Shown here piece after piece: positions 12,381-24,320 of a stretch of DNA of 64,000 bases (positions are counted from its first letter, which is position 1; the number at the start of each line of letters is the position of its first letter). The notes beneath the pieces are model-generated. The model was not told the DNA's origin, did no database searches, and saw nothing but the letters and a program-made list of their open reading frames with translations. The position numbers and the translations under genes are program-made. The stretch spans positions 52,232,856 through 52,296,855 of the forward strand of contig OZ024874.1 in NCBI GenBank assembly GCA_964017185.1, in the 5' to 3' direction. This DNA is from Rugalucina vietnamica. Lineage: Eukaryota > Mollusca > Bivalvia > Lucinida > Lucinidae.

Positions 12381-13579
12381 TATTTGTGAAGTGAAAAAAA
12401 AAAAGAATTTTGTATCATCATACAAATCGATTCAGTTAGAAATCTTACAGATTTGAATTTGGTTGATAATGTTTGCAAGAACTAACTATATCCTCCGTTT
12501 GCAAATTCAAAGTTCATGCTAATAAAGATTTACTCTAGAAAACATCTTGCTAAAAATTCGAGATCTATGTGAATAATTTGAAAAGGAAAATTGCAAAATA
12601 AAATTATGCAAAGTTTTTTCTTTTTTTTTTTTTTTCTGAAGTTGCAAGAATAAGACCAAAGTCAGGAATTCAGAGCCCAATTATCATGCACAAAAAGCAA
12701 AATTAGACCATTCCATATCTTCAATAAAATAGACTATGCAGTGGAGCAGCTAAAAATGCAAGAACTAGATCTTTCAGCAGGTCAGCCTGGCTTTACACCA
12801 ACATAATCAAATCAAAATACCATTTGTATGAATCTCCAAGTTTTCTTAAAACTTTTTTTTACCAAGAATCAGATAAGGTGGAACCATTATCACAGGAACT
12901 ACATTTTATCTCACAGAGAACTATTTTTATTGCTTGCTACCTGATGCTATCATTTCCTTGAACAGAAACAAGAGATCAAAACTTACAGGTTACTGATAGG
13001 AACAGGTAGAAATAATGGGATTTTTTTTTTATTTTGCTAAAAAAAAAAGAAAGAAAGAAAGAAAGAAGGAAACAGAATGGCAACTAATGATGTCATATGA
13101 TGTTTGGTCATATTAGAAAAAGTAGAATCATTACAATTTGACACGACTGAAGTCTTTAAGTCCCTAGAACTTAGCCCATAGCACACAGCATAGAATGATC
13201 TATTGTTTCTATTCTTAATCTAAGATAGTCTTGTCTTGAAAAAATTGTTATGGGACATCATTTTAAGCGTGCCAAGGATCCAACCAGCATAAAACCCAAA
13301 TCTCTGCAACACCCAAGTCTCTTCTCGTAATTCTTATAGAGCTGAGAGCAAACATTCTGCTTAAAGTCTAGGGGAGGTAACTCAATTGTACACTTGAAAA
13401 CAGTCCCTCAAGTGTTGCAAACGCCATACATTGTAGACAAGTTATACCATTTCGCAATCAGAGCTTTAGCCTGAAACAATGAAGCCTGTGCATTCACAGA
13501 GCCTGATCAACAATTATTTGTTTATTGCTTAGAAAACCCAGTATGCTTAACTTGTTAGAGCAATTAGCATTTTATCCAT

Positions 13580-13858
13580 CACGATAACATGTCTGTGAAA
13601 TGTAAAACCCCACATACCCCACTTTTATATAGTAAAACTGGGGTATGCAGGGGTATACCTATTTTTCATATTTTTGCTCCAAAACAGATTGTAGGTTCGT
13701 GTTAGAACCACCTCGCCACAGCGGTTCTAACGTGTACCCACAATCTATGTTTTGAGCGAAAATAAGAAAAATATAAAAAATTTTCTACTAAAAATTTTAA
13801 TTTTTACAACTTTAAGGAAAAATCAGTATATTACATGGGCATGTTTTTGTGGTGTAAA
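13580..13858. mobile_element. Family A foldback MITE, copy 4
   Basis: Start CATCACGATAACATGTCTG, palindrome core CACCTCGCCACAGCGG, end CATGGGCATGTTTTTGTGGTG. Confidence 0.8.
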
Positions 13859-14423
13859 TAAAATATAACAGGCTACTTTACAACAAAGACAGTGATCACA
13901 CTCTTCAGATACAGGGGCTGATGGGCATCTTTCTTGTTTACAAGTCTTTCGATGACACCACTAAACGTACAAATGCACAAAAATTACTAACAGTCTAATA
14001 CCCGACTTACCTTTTTACGTTTGAATGCAGTAGCCAAATTTCACTTTTCAAACTTGTCACACTGTCTACACCCAAAGATATGACAAAATATTTTGGCATA
14101 CAAGACACTGGCATGTATGTAAGTGCAAAAAACTTTCTTCACATATTTTAATTCAAAATGGCTGTAAGTTCAGACTCGTTCATTAATTTTCATAAATAGC
14201 TGAAATATTTGTCAGTAAAACTTTGGAGACAGTCCAATTATTCCAAATTTCAAAGAAAATTCCAAGATAGAATCACAGACAATATCTCACAGTTCCTATT
14301 GGTTTTACATTTTACGAGCTATAATTTTTGATTGGGACATAAACCTTTGTAGATAATATTTCAATATTTTCTCTTGGTAATGTTTGAAAAAATAATAAAA
14401 CAAATGATAGAAAGATAATAAAC

Positions 14424-15936
14424 CAGAGGACCAATGGTCCTGTAAACGCGCATATACCAATAAACATGTTTGAATATTATGGTATTTAACTCCAGTGCAG
14501 GGGGAAGATGAAGCCCTAGGGCCATTTTCTTTTTTCAGAATCTTCAATATTCTGTCCATTTGGCAGTTTCCTGCTGGCTTTTCCCTTCAAATGACATTTT
14601 AACAGTTTTCCCAATTCAAATGCATAGGCAACCCATGTTGACCTTGCCATAACTTGGTCAAGGTCATCACATGGTCATGATTTATATACACATTAAAGTA
14701 CTTTAGCCATCGATGCTTCACGCCAAGTTTCCTTGAAATCAGTCTATTGGTTTCAGAGAAGAAGATTTTTGATGGGTTTTTACCATATATGGGCATGGCG
14801 GCCATCTTTGTCATGTGACCTAGATTATTTATATATACATTGATTCCCCCATTCTATAGATGCTTCACATAAAATTTGGCTTTGTTTGGCCAAGCGGTTT
14901 CAGAGGTGAAGATGTTTGAATATTATGGAAATATACATGTATATTGCCGCGGGGTGGGGGCACATGAGCCCCTGGGGTCCAATTTTTTTTCAGAATCATT
15001 AATATTCAGTCCTACTGCCAATTTCCTGCAAGACTTTCACTTTAAATTACATTTTAAAAGTTTTCCCCATTCAAATGCATTGGCGACCTATGTTGACCTT
15101 GCTGTAAAATAGGTCAAGGTCATCACAGGGTCATGATTTATATATACATTGTAGTGCTTGAGCCATCGATGCTTCATGCCAAGTTTCTTTGAAATCAAAC
15201 CACTGGTTCTGGAGAAGATAATTTTTGAAGGGTTTTTACCATATATGGGCATGGCGGCCATCTTGGTCATGTGACCTGGATTATTTATATACACATTGGT
15301 TCCCCCTTCCCATAGATGCTTCATGTAAAATTTGGCTTTGATTGGCCTAGCGGTTTCAGAGAAGAAGATGTTTGAATATTATGATAATATACATGTATAT
15401 TGCCCCAGGGTGGGGGCGGATGAGCCCCTGGTGCCCAATTTTTTTCAGAATCATTAATATTCAGTCCTACTGCTCATTTTCTGCAAGATTTTTCCTTTAA
15501 ATGACAATTTAACAATTTTTCCCATTCAAATGCAAAGGCGACCTATGTTGACCTTGCCGTAAAATAGGTCAAGGTCACCGCAAGGTCATGATTTATATAC
15601 ACATTGTAGTACTTGAGTCATCGATGCTTCATGCCAAGTTTGGTTGAAATCGGTCTAGTGGTTCCGGAGAAGAAGATTTTTGAAGGGTTTTTACCATATA
15701 TGGGCATGGCGGCCATCTTGGTCATGTGACCTGGATTATTTATATACACATTGGTTCCCCCTTCCCATAGATGCTTCATGTAAAATTTGGCTTTGATTGG
15801 CCAAGCTGTTTCAGAGAAGAAGATCTTTGAAAATGGTGGACGACGGACGACAGACGGACGACGGACGGATGGACGGACGACGGAGCATGGGTATACTATA
15901 AGCTCACCTTGTGAGCCTGACGGCTCAGGTGAGCTA
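14424..15936. repeat. ~455 bp monomer array, family C, copy 1 (about 3 monomers)
   Basis: Monomers share ATATATGGGCATGGCGGCCA, GGTCATGTGACCT, CATCGATGCTTCATGCCAAG and AGGTCAAGGTCA. The array starts at AGAGGACCAATGGTCCTGTA and ends with a GGACGACGGAC satellite, GCATGGGTATACTATAAGCT and CTCAGGTGAGCTAA. ORFs across it are spurious. Confidence 0.85.
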
Positions 15937-16269
15937 AAAATTAGGAAGTGACAAGGTATTGGGTTCATACCTTTTTTCTTTTAGATGTCATATGGAATTT
16001 GAGCTTGAACCATAATTTTCATACACCAATGATTACTTTCTACTTCTTTCTTTCTACAGTCTTGTGTATACAAAAACAACATTAACATGCTACATACACT
16101 GCATGCACATTAATTCCTTGACCCTTCTTTTTCTTACGTCGACCTGCAAGATCATAGAACTTTCTCTACTCGTTCTAAATAAGCGCAACACTGTTAAGGT
16201 CTAATCAACCACAACGCTTTTTTCGCATTGCCAGTTTGTGCTTTACATAGCCTTGCTGTTTGCATCATT

Positions 16270-16492
16270 TGAGCCGCCTCATGGGAAAACCAACAATCTG
16301 CATATGAGAAAACAAAGACGCAGAACCGCGAAGCTGATCAGCGCCTTTGTTTTCGCTACCCCGATAGTCCAATTCCTCTTCTAGTTAAATCAGAAATTTC
16401 AAGCTTATAGCTCTTTTCTGTTACTGTGCAGGCCGGTTTGTGTCAGACCTGTTCGGAAACCACATGGTTGGTTTTCCCACGAGGCAGCTCAT
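16270..16492. mobile_element. Family B MITE, hairpin partly deleted
   Basis: Good terminal inverted repeats TGAGCCGCCTCATGGGAAAA and GAGGCAGCTCA. Only one hairpin arm is intact. Confidence 0.8.
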
Positions 16493-16689
16493 TTGATAAG
16501 CACTATGATCTCTTCTGCAGTCTTGTTAATTCCATCATTTTAATAATGTCCCATAGATCCAACTGAATGATCAACAAAAGTAGCTTTTTGCTGTTGTAAA
16601 GAAATGTTGATTAGTAATGAAAAATATGCTGGAGGAAAAAGCTACAGTTTTGACCATACAGTTCATTAACAATATCTCTACTCTCATAC

Positions 16690-16725
16690 CTTATATTTCC
16701 CACCGTCCCAGTTATAATAAGGATG
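16690..16725 (-). CDS. Candidate NAV 36 bp cassette microexon
   Basis: A 36 nt open segment encoding HPYYNWDGGKYK, phase 0-0, lies between a good acceptor (ATTTTTCTGTTTCAAG) and a donor (ATAAG|GTATGAG). It is on the same strand and in the correct position downstream of the coiled-coil exon. Vertebrate NAV has no obvious counterpart between its TSQL and AHLV residues, so if real this is an optional or lineage-specific cassette. The aromatic-rich peptide resembles in style the next candidate exon (PAYYPYHSYKK). Support is splice signals, phase and composition only. Confidence 0.55.
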
Positions 16726-16949
16726 CTTGAAACAGAAAAATTGAAATTAGCTCCCATGTAGCAGAAATTAACGTCAAAATGGCAAAGGTGGTGTTAATAT
16801 GGAAAAGGGGAAACAACACAGGAAGCACTATGCAAGCTGAAAAAACTGGATTATCTTTCTTCCTCTATTCAAAGCAATTCCAGCATCTTCAACATTCAAA
16901 CTTCAGTTACGTCCCTTTCAGAGCATGCACGTAATGAAAACATTGTATA

Positions 16950-17370
16950 TGGCTTTATGTCCCAGTCAACAATGTTTCGGTCATGATGGGACAAAACCAC
17001 TGCTTCCTGGGTATTAACCAAACCACTGGGGTGCTTAAAGTGTCTTACTCAAGGAAAGAATGCTGTGCCAGAGTCCAGGTCCTGAGGTTATACAACTTTT
17101 TTCAAGCTCAGTTCAGCTGAGAATTAAATTTCAACTGCTCATAAATGTTGAAATAGTCAAAACTAGTGGAAAATTCAGGTTCAAAACTCAAAATCTAGTA
17201 ATTTATACTGCTCATAAATTTATCCTGCTCATAAATGTTAAGATGCCAACAATTGTTGGCATTTTAACATTTATGAGCAGGATAAATTTTAGTCTCGGCT
17301 GAGTTGAGCATAAAAAAGCTTTACAACATCTGGACCAGTATTCTACCTCTAGGCCACTACACTCCTATGA
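16950..17370 (-). mobile_element. SINE family S1, split by a family-E insertion
   Basis: The S1 tail/body is at 16950-17074 (GTCCCAGTCAACAATG, TCATGATGGGAC, CTCAAGG) and the tRNA-like head at 17338-17370 (TCTACCTCTAGGCCACTACA). They are separated by the family-E element 17075-17337. Confidence 0.6.
17075..17337. mobile_element. Family E foldback MITE, copy 1
   Basis: Ends CCAGGTCCTGAGGTTATACA and TTTACAACATCTGGACCAG. Inner inverted units of CTGCTCATAAATGTTAA and CTCAGCTGAG type, with the hairpin GCCAACAATTGTTGGC at 17245-17260. Inserted in an S1 SINE. Confidence 0.75.
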
Positions 17371-17529
17371 AGATTATGTCGGACATGCAGATATCACGTG
17401 CTATTCTTTGGTTGTGTCACTGCCTCTCCAAGCAGCTCAGATAGAAAAGAATGGGGGTCTAAGCTAAAGCAATCCCTTAGAAGCAAATTGTTGAAAGTTA
17501 AAAGGGGTTTTGGGGTCATCAGTACTTAC

Positions 17530-17604
17530 ATTGGTGTTCAACTGTGAGGTGAGGGTGGACACTTTCATCTGAGCAGTTTCTAGCTCTCTCTTCAACTTTC
17601 GAAT
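17530..17604 (-). CDS. NAV: NAV coiled-coil exon (75 bp)
   Basis: The acceptor is TTCTTTCAG right of 17604 and the donor CAAT|GTAAGTACTG is at 17529. It encodes 25 residues beginning IRKLKRELETAQMKVSTLTS and ending QLNTN, phase 0 at both ends. It matches the start of the NAV coiled coil (IRKLRRELDASQEKVxxLTSQL). In vertebrates the next residues are an AHLVAAFEQSL segment. I could not find that in the window, so the following constitutive exon probably lies below position 1. Confidence 0.93.
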
Positions 17605-17757
17605 CTGAAAGAAGAAAACAATGTCATCAAGAAAGCCTATCTCTGGGGTCCAGCCTACCTCTGAGGTCCAGCCTATCTCCAACTGGGGTCCACCTTGTCT
17701 CCGACTGGGGTCCAGCCTATCTCTGACTGGGGTCCAGCCAACTTTTTATCAGCCATG

Positions 17758-18004
17758 CTGGGTCCTCTCCCCAAGATTATAAAACTTCTTGACATGCTCA
17801 GCTCAGCTGAGACTAAAATTTATCCTGCTCATAAATGTTAAAATGCCAACAACTTAACATTTATGAGCAGGATAAATTAAATGCATTGGCAATCTTAACC
17901 TGAAGTTACAGTTTATTTGGGCTATTTCAACATTTATGAGCAGTTTAAATTTCATGCTCAGCTGAGTTGAGCATGAAAAAAAGTTTTATAACCTCAGGAC
18001 CTGG
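17758..18004. mobile_element. Family E foldback MITE, copy 2
   Basis: Same ends and inner units (ATCCTGCTCATAAATGTTAA and its inverse); right end TATAACCTCAGGACCTGG. Confidence 0.75.
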
Positions 18005-18255
18005 CTCCTGCTCAGGGACATACTATGGCAGCAGGGTTTAAAAAAAAAACCCTACCCTACCCAACTCTTGCTCTGCAGTCCAATGTTCTACCACCAAGCT
18101 ATCTCCCCAATACAAAGGATGACCCAAATACACATCTCTCTCAGAACTCAACCCATTTAGAAATGCATTGAAAATATCAAATCTCGCTATGTCTACAAAA
18201 GAGGCAAACAGTTTGTCTCTTAGGAAAATATCAGATATGATTGATTACGCAATGA

Positions 18256-18447
18256 GAAAAGTGGATTTTTGACTATGCGAAAACAAAGGCGCAGATCAGC
18301 TGTGCAGTAATCTTCGGATAGTACAATTCCTCCTCTACTTCTATCCAAAATTTCAAGCTTCTAGCCCACTTCTGTGAATGTGTAGGCCGGTTTGTGTCGG
18401 ACTTGGTCCGATACCCAGTAGATCGATTTTCTCGCAGCACGTTTCAA
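18256..18447. mobile_element. Family B MITE, hairpin half lost, flanked by 21 bp duplication
   Basis: The B body is present. Direct repeats ATATGATTGATTAC(G/A)CAATGA lie at 18235-18255 and 18448-18468 (20/21 match). Confidence 0.75.
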
Positions 18448-18734
18448 ATATGATTGATTACACAATGATTTCAGGCCAATTCCATGCCTAGGCTATGTTC
18501 CCTTCAAAGAAGTTTAAAATTATTGATTTGCCGTTTCTTAATTTTTGGCTTTCCTCCCAAATCTGAGATAAAGTTATGTTATACCATGCATAATTTCTAG
18601 CACTCAAACAAATACTGGGAAATATGACAGAATGGATCAAAGATATTTGATAAAAAAAATAAGCTTCCCAGCACAAGTATTTTCCTCTCCAACAAAAAAT
18701 CTTCTTGTGTAGTGCTGTCTCTTAGCCTGGTATT

Positions 18735-18907
18735 CCAATTTGCTGGTCAGTTGATTTAGGGTTTAATTTCCCACCAACAGCTAAGGTCATATGGACACGG
18801 GACCTCGGTTTATGGTCTCATCCGACAGACTGGAGAAGCCCGGGATCGAACCTGAGACGCCTAGATTACAAGGCGAGTGACATTACCAATGCGTCATGAA
18901 GGCTTAT
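18735..18907 (-). mobile_element. tRNA-derived SINE (family S2)
   Basis: Read on minus, it opens with a tRNA-like head: box A-like TTGGTAATGTCACTCGCC, then box B-like GGTTCGATCCC. A body with GTCTGTCGGATGAGACCATA follows, ending near TCAACTGACCAGCAAATTGG. The same sequence recurs at 63815-64000 on the plus strand and in part at 29205-29290. Confidence 0.75.
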
Positions 18908-19360
18908 ATGCCAATTTGGGTTTTTAATGTACAATGGTTTTTAAATGAACATGTGATGGAAACTCTATTTTTTAAACCCACATTCATTGTGTTGTGTGGT
19001 TCTGGTAATAAGATTACCAGTATAGTAGCTCAACTACGCAAGATTACCAAAGGCCTCAAGGCTAACAATGAATAATGTAATAGCTGTATTTTGTCAGATT
19101 TGACGTTTTCCTATTAACCATCAGGATGACCTATGACACTAAACAACACTTAAGCCAGCTGAAGCAAAACATACAAAACAACATTTTCGCCCCTAGTGTT
19201 CACCCAGTTTAAACTCGGACCAATATCTGAGCTTCTTCTTTGTGTAAAAAATGTAATAGAAAAGCTATTTCCCCAATGCTCTTGCATGATGAAACCCAAG
19301 GACTGTTCAGACCGGGTGTCTACCCAGGCTAATCCGAGATTTTGCTGGCCTTACATCATT

Positions 19361-19596
19361 TGAGCCACCTCGTGGAAAAACCAATAATGTGGTTTTCGAA
19401 CAGGTCTGACACCAACCGGCCTGTACAGCTACAGAAGCAGGCTAGAAGCTTGAAATTTTGGAGTTAAGTAGAGGAGGAATTGTACTATCCGAGTAGCGAA
19501 AACAAAGGCGCTGATCAGCTTCGCGGTTACTGCGAAGCTGATCTGCGTCTTTGTTTTCGCCTATGCAGATTGTTGGTTTTCCCATGAGGCGGCTCA
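19361..19596. mobile_element. Family B hairpin MITE
   Basis: Ends TGAGCCACCTCGTGG and CATGAGGCGGCTCA; perfect hairpin GATCAGCTTCGCGGTTACTG region. Confidence 0.85.
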
Positions 19597-20376
19597 TTTC
19601 ATGCACTAGCTCACAGGAATAAAGTACTATTGGAAATCCATCAAAACTATGGCGTCAGATTCATCAACTATCAGACTGGGTGTCACAATGACTCACAAAA
19701 AGTGGGACAGTTAACTCAAATTTTATGCATATGTGACAAGTTTGCTTATTTCACAATAAGACCCTATGTTGTGGGTACTCATTAAAATCTCCATGCCAAT
19801 TTGCTTCTAGTAAGTACTCACAAATGTCAGTTTTTATGGAGAAATGACAAAAATAATCTTTCTACTTTCCATAATTCTTTGACAAGTATGATGTGTCATA
19901 ATGTTTTCTTATTTTCCCTCATATTTTCATGGATTGGCACTGGATATAAACTCCAATAAATCATGTAACAGGAAGAAGCAATTTGCCAAAAACATTAACT
20001 GTCTTTCCGAAGCAACATATGCAAATTTTTGACAGCCCAAACCCTTCAGAGCAGCTAGCCATAAAAGGAGTCTATGGGTGCAGTTTATTACTCAGTATTG
20101 CTCTGTCTACCTTGATTGAGGGGCATAGTCACATTATTCTTGGACAGATTAACGGTAAACAATTATTTCCCTTAAAATGACATCTCTTCATAAAGATGAG
20201 GGGTGGCGTGGGGGTGGAGGGGTAGCTATACATATATTTTCATGACCAAAACATCACAATAGAAATATGTCAATGTTTGGCTACCACTTCAATATTCAGT
20301 AATCAGACAAATTGCCAACTGAGCTACTATGCCCGGTAATTTGGTAAAAACATATTCCCTTTTCAGCTGTATGTTA

Positions 20377-21190
20377 GACATAGACATAGACATAGACATA
20401 GAAACTTTATTTAACGTCGAATATGATTAACTACAACATAAGCCCAGTAGGGCTTTTATTTCGACAAACATATGTAAAATAATTAAAAGTAACAGAGTAT
20501 ATCACAGCATGCACATGTATATAATTACGATTATTTACAAGATGAATCACAGATAATAGGAAGTACTTTTATATCACGGCAAGCAAATTGTTATTTTTTT
20601 AAAATTAATATAATAATAACACATATAGTTATTTGAAGTGTTTATAGAGACAAAGATGCCTGGATCCCAATGGTTACCTTTGCTCGAAAACGAAAACTTA
20701 AAATAGGTGCAAGTCAAAATAAAATTAAATTTGGGGTCAGCAAGGAGACCACAAAGGGTAGGCTCCCACAGTAGCTCCTTACAGACAAGGACCAAAAAGG
20801 GGAGGAGGGAGAAATCTAAAAAATTTAATCAAAGGAAACTGTGGGACAAAGCATCCCAGGTCTCAGCAACCTATAAAATAAGAAAATGACACATAAAAAT
20901 TTAGGGTTTTGACATAACTGAATGAAAATGGAAAGAACATAACACAAGTAAAAAATGAACAAAGAATAAAATAAAACTGAACAAAGAATTTTCAAAATAA
21001 GAAATCAGGCAGAACAAGAAGGACACTTACAGTTGAGTCCGTCCCAGGCCCGGAGCAGCCTCCGGAACTGAGGATAAGATTCTGCCAATCTCAACTCATT
21101 TGGGAGGCTGTTCCAGATCCGGGCCGCCTCATACCGGAAGCTCCTTAAGCCGTACCTGGTACTGTTTACACGAGGGATCTGTGCCTGCAG
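20377..21190 (-). mobile_element. 5'-truncated LINE (CR1/Jockey-like) 3' end with TSD
   Basis: Minus strand 21190-21005 reads through the end of a non-LTR reverse transcriptase ORF: IPRVNSTRYGLRSFRYEAAR then IWNSLPNELR and a Cys cluster NCKCPSCSA before TGA at 21005-21007. The pattern P-R-V-x-(n)-GLRSFRY-x-A-A-R-x-W-N-S-LP is characteristic of the C-terminal region of CR1/L2/Jockey-type LINEs. The rest is a 3' UTR ending in a (CTATGT)n microsatellite tail at 20377-20402. The insertion is bounded by perfect 8 bp direct repeats GTATGTTA at 20369-20376 and 21191-21198. It is a dead fragment with no RT catalytic core. Confidence 0.88.
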
Positions 21191-21213
21191 GTATGTTAAA
21201 TGACAAAGCTTAC

Positions 21214-21237
21214 CTCATGATTCTGTTTTTCTTCAGC
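21214..21237 (-). CDS. NAV: NAV 24 bp microexon
   Basis: Exactly 24 nt, GCT GAA GAA AAA CAG AAT CAT GAG, encoding AEEKQNHE. The acceptor is CTTTGTTTCAG and the donor GAG|GTAAGC. It is phase 0 on both sides, so inclusion or skipping keeps frame. It joins ...VYST upstream to IRKLKREL downstream, reproducing the continuous vertebrate NAV segment STAEEKxxSEIRKLRREL. A microexon of this kind is a candidate for regulated (neural) splicing. A LINE fragment is inserted only 15 nt into the downstream intron. Confidence 0.9.
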
Positions 21238-21295
21238 CTGAAACAAAGGGAGACAAATTTGTAAAAAAAAACATAAGGTAAGAAATGTCTGCTCA

Positions 21296-21557
21296 TCATG
21301 AAAACATGTCCGTGTGCAATAATGTATACCCCTGGAACCCCACTTTTATATAGTTAAACTAGGGTATGCAGGGGTATACCGATTTTTCTTATTTTTGCTT
21401 CAAAACATAGATTGTGGGTACTCGTTAGAACCGCCTCGCTGATCTATGTTTTGAGCAAAAATATTGAAAATATCAAAATTTTTCTGGTGAAATTTTCAAT
21501 TTTTACAGGTGAAAAAAATGTCTGTATATTACATGGGCAAATTTTCGTAATGATACA
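21296..21557. mobile_element. Family A foldback MITE with collapsed centre
   Basis: The ends are TCATGAAAACATGTCCGTG and GGGCAAATTTTCGTAATGA. The right half of the palindrome is partly deleted after CCGCCTCGCTGA. Confidence 0.75.
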
Positions 21558-22219
21558 CAATCAGAAATTTGACAACAGATGGAATGGCAAAATGTCAACA
21601 CCCAGTTTTAACTGCTCTGGGTCTGCACAGTTTGCCAAAAATCTTTCTGTCCAAAATTTCAGAGCAATATGGCAATTACAAGTTGCAATAATTGGAACTC
21701 AATTTCGAATCTGAAACAATGAAACTGAAACAATTTCATTTCATCTAGCAATTTGTTAAAACAATGAAATTACCAAAGTTATAAAACTGAAATTACAAAA
21801 GAGCTCATAAACTAACAAATCAAGAATGAGAATTTTCCATTTCATCTGTGTTTTATTTTCTCCTGAGGTGAGCATTTTGAAGATAATAGGCCGTAATGGA
21901 TTATGAATGAGAGACCTATTTTTCAGTAATTTCCCCCAGGAAAAGGCAATTCCAGAATAAGTTCAATTTGTTGTATAATTGTGCCATTTTTCTCTCATTT
22001 TGTTTGAATTTCCGTTATGTAATATTGAACTTCCATTATCTGATATTGAAGTATATAAAAAATTACATGCCATACATGAGATCATGGTCGCCTCAAGGAT
22101 TGATGGCTCAGTGGAACCTTGCTATCCTGTAGTTATGTGCAACTACCTTCCTACATACCAGAAGCAGCTGAGCAAGCTCATTTGAAAGAGTTAAAGTAGT
22201 TGTTTTTGTTTTTTGTTTG

Positions 22220-22305
22220 AATTGATGCTTAATGTCCCAGTCAACAGCTTATGGTCATGTCGGGACGCTGCCTCCATTTTATGGGACTTTTACCCAAAAT
22301 TAGAA
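22220..22305 (-). mobile_element. SINE family S1, 3' fragment
   Basis: TTAATGTCCCAGTCAACAGC and GGTCATGTCGGGACGCTGCC match the S1 tail only. A similar short fragment lies at 29362-29405. Confidence 0.5.
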
Positions 22306-22353
22306 TGTCATGACATCCAAAAAGTGCTTCGAATATAACCACCCAACTAAACC

Positions 22354-24320
22354 AGAGGACCAATGGTCCTGTAAACGCTCACCTGAGATCAGCTGCATAT
22401 ACCAATAAACATGTTTGAATATTATGGTATTTAACTCCAGTGCAGGGGCAGATAAGCCCTTGGGCCATTTTCTTTTTTCAGAATCTTCAATATTCTGTCC
22501 ATTTGCCAATTTCCTGTTGGCTTTTTCCTTCAAATGACATTTTAACAGTTTTCCCAATTCAGATGCACAGGCAACCCATGTTGACCTTGCCATAAACTTG
22601 GTCAAGGTCATCACAGGGTCATGATTTATATATACATTGGAGTACTTTAGCCATCGATGCCTCATGCCAAGTTTCCTTGAAATCAGTCTATTGGTTTCAG
22701 AGAAGATGATTTTTGATGGGTTTTTACCATATATGGGCATGGCGGCCATCTTGGTCATGTGACCTAGATTATTTATATACACATTGATTCCCCCATTCTA
22801 TAGATGCTTCACTTTAAAATTTGGCTTTGTTTGGCCAAGCGGTTTCAGAGAAGACGTTTGAATATTATGGAAATATACATGTATATTGCCCCGGGGTGGG
22901 GGCACATGAGCCCCTGGGGTCCAATTTTTTTCAGAATCATTAATAATTAGTCCTACTGCCCATTTCCTGCAAGACTTTCACTTTAAATGACATTTTAAAA
23001 GTTTTCCCCATTCAAATGCATTGGTGACCTATGTTGACCTTCCCGTAAAATAGGTCAAGGTCATCACAGGGTCATGATTTATATACACATTGTAGTGCTT
23101 GAGCCATCGATGCTTCGTGCCAAGTTTCGTTGAAATCGGTCAACCGGTTCTGGAGAAGAAGATTTTTGAACGGTTTTTACCATATATGGGCATGGCGGCC
23201 ATCTTGGTCATGTGACCTGGATTTTTTATATACATATTTGTTACCCCTTCCTATTGATGCTTCACATAAAATTTCGCTTTGATTGGCCAAGCCGTTTCAG
23301 AGGAGAAGACGTTTGAATATTATGGAAATATACATGTATATTGCCCCGGGGTGGGGGCACATGAGCCCCTGGGGTCCAATTTTTTTCAGAATCATTAATA
23401 ATTAGTCCTACTGCCTATTTCCTGCAAGACTTTCACTTTAAATGACATTTTAAAAGTTTTCCCCATTCAAATGCATTGGTGACCTATGTTGACCTTCCCG
23501 TAAAATAGGTCAAGGTCATCACAGGGTCATGATTTATATATACATTGTAGTGCTTGAGCCATCGATGCTTCGTGCCAAGTTTCGTTTAAATCGGTCAACC
23601 GGTTCTGGAGAAGAAGATTTTTGAACGGTTTTTACCATATATGGGCATGGCGGCCATCTTGGTCATGTGACCTGGATTTTTTTATATACATATTTGTTAC
23701 CCCTTCCTATTGATGCTTCACATAAAATTTCGCTTTGATTGGCCAAGCGGTTTCAGAGGAGAAGATGTTTGAATATTATGGAGATATACATGTATATTGC
23801 CCCGGGGTGGGGGCGGATGAGCCCCTGGTGCCCATTTTTTTTTCAGAATCATTAATATTCAGTCCTACTGCTCATTTTCTGCAAGATTTTTCCTTTAAAT
23901 GACAATTTAACAATTTTTCCCATTCAAATGCATTCGCGACCTATGTTGACCTTGCCGTAAAATAGGTCAAGGTCATCATATGGTCATGATTTATATACAC
24001 ATTGTAGTGCTTGAGCCATTAATGCTTCATGCCAAGTTTGGTTGAAATCGGTCCAGTGGTTCCGGAGAAGAAGATTTTTGAAGGGTTTTTACCATATATG
24101 GGCATAGCGGCCATCTTGGTCATGTGACCTGGATTATTTATATACACATTGGTTCCCCCTTCCCATAGATGCTTCATGTAAAATTTCGCTTTGATTGGCC
24201 AAGCGGTTTCAGAGGAGAAGATCTTTGAAAATGGTGGACGACGGACGGACGACGGACGGACGACGGAGCATGGGTATACTATAAGCTCACCTTGTGAGCC
24301 TGACGGCTCAGGTGAGCTAA
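22354..24320. repeat. ~455 bp monomer array, family C, copy 2 (about 4 monomers)
   Basis: Same start and end as copy 1. The GGGCATGGCGGCCATCTTGG landmark recurs about every 453-455 bp. The left edge keeps GCTCACCTGAG, the inverse of the right edge CTCAGGTGAGC. Confidence 0.85.

Noticed and set aside
12950-12970. 16 nt segment GAAATGATAGCATCAG between AG and GT as a microexon
   Set aside because: Not a multiple of three, no homology, and such spacing of AG/GT is common by chance.
15618-15968. ORFs with KMAAMPIYGKNPSK repeats (also 22300-22782, 24019-24327)
   Set aside because: They are the family-C monomers read through; the same peptide recurs in each monomer with stops in between.
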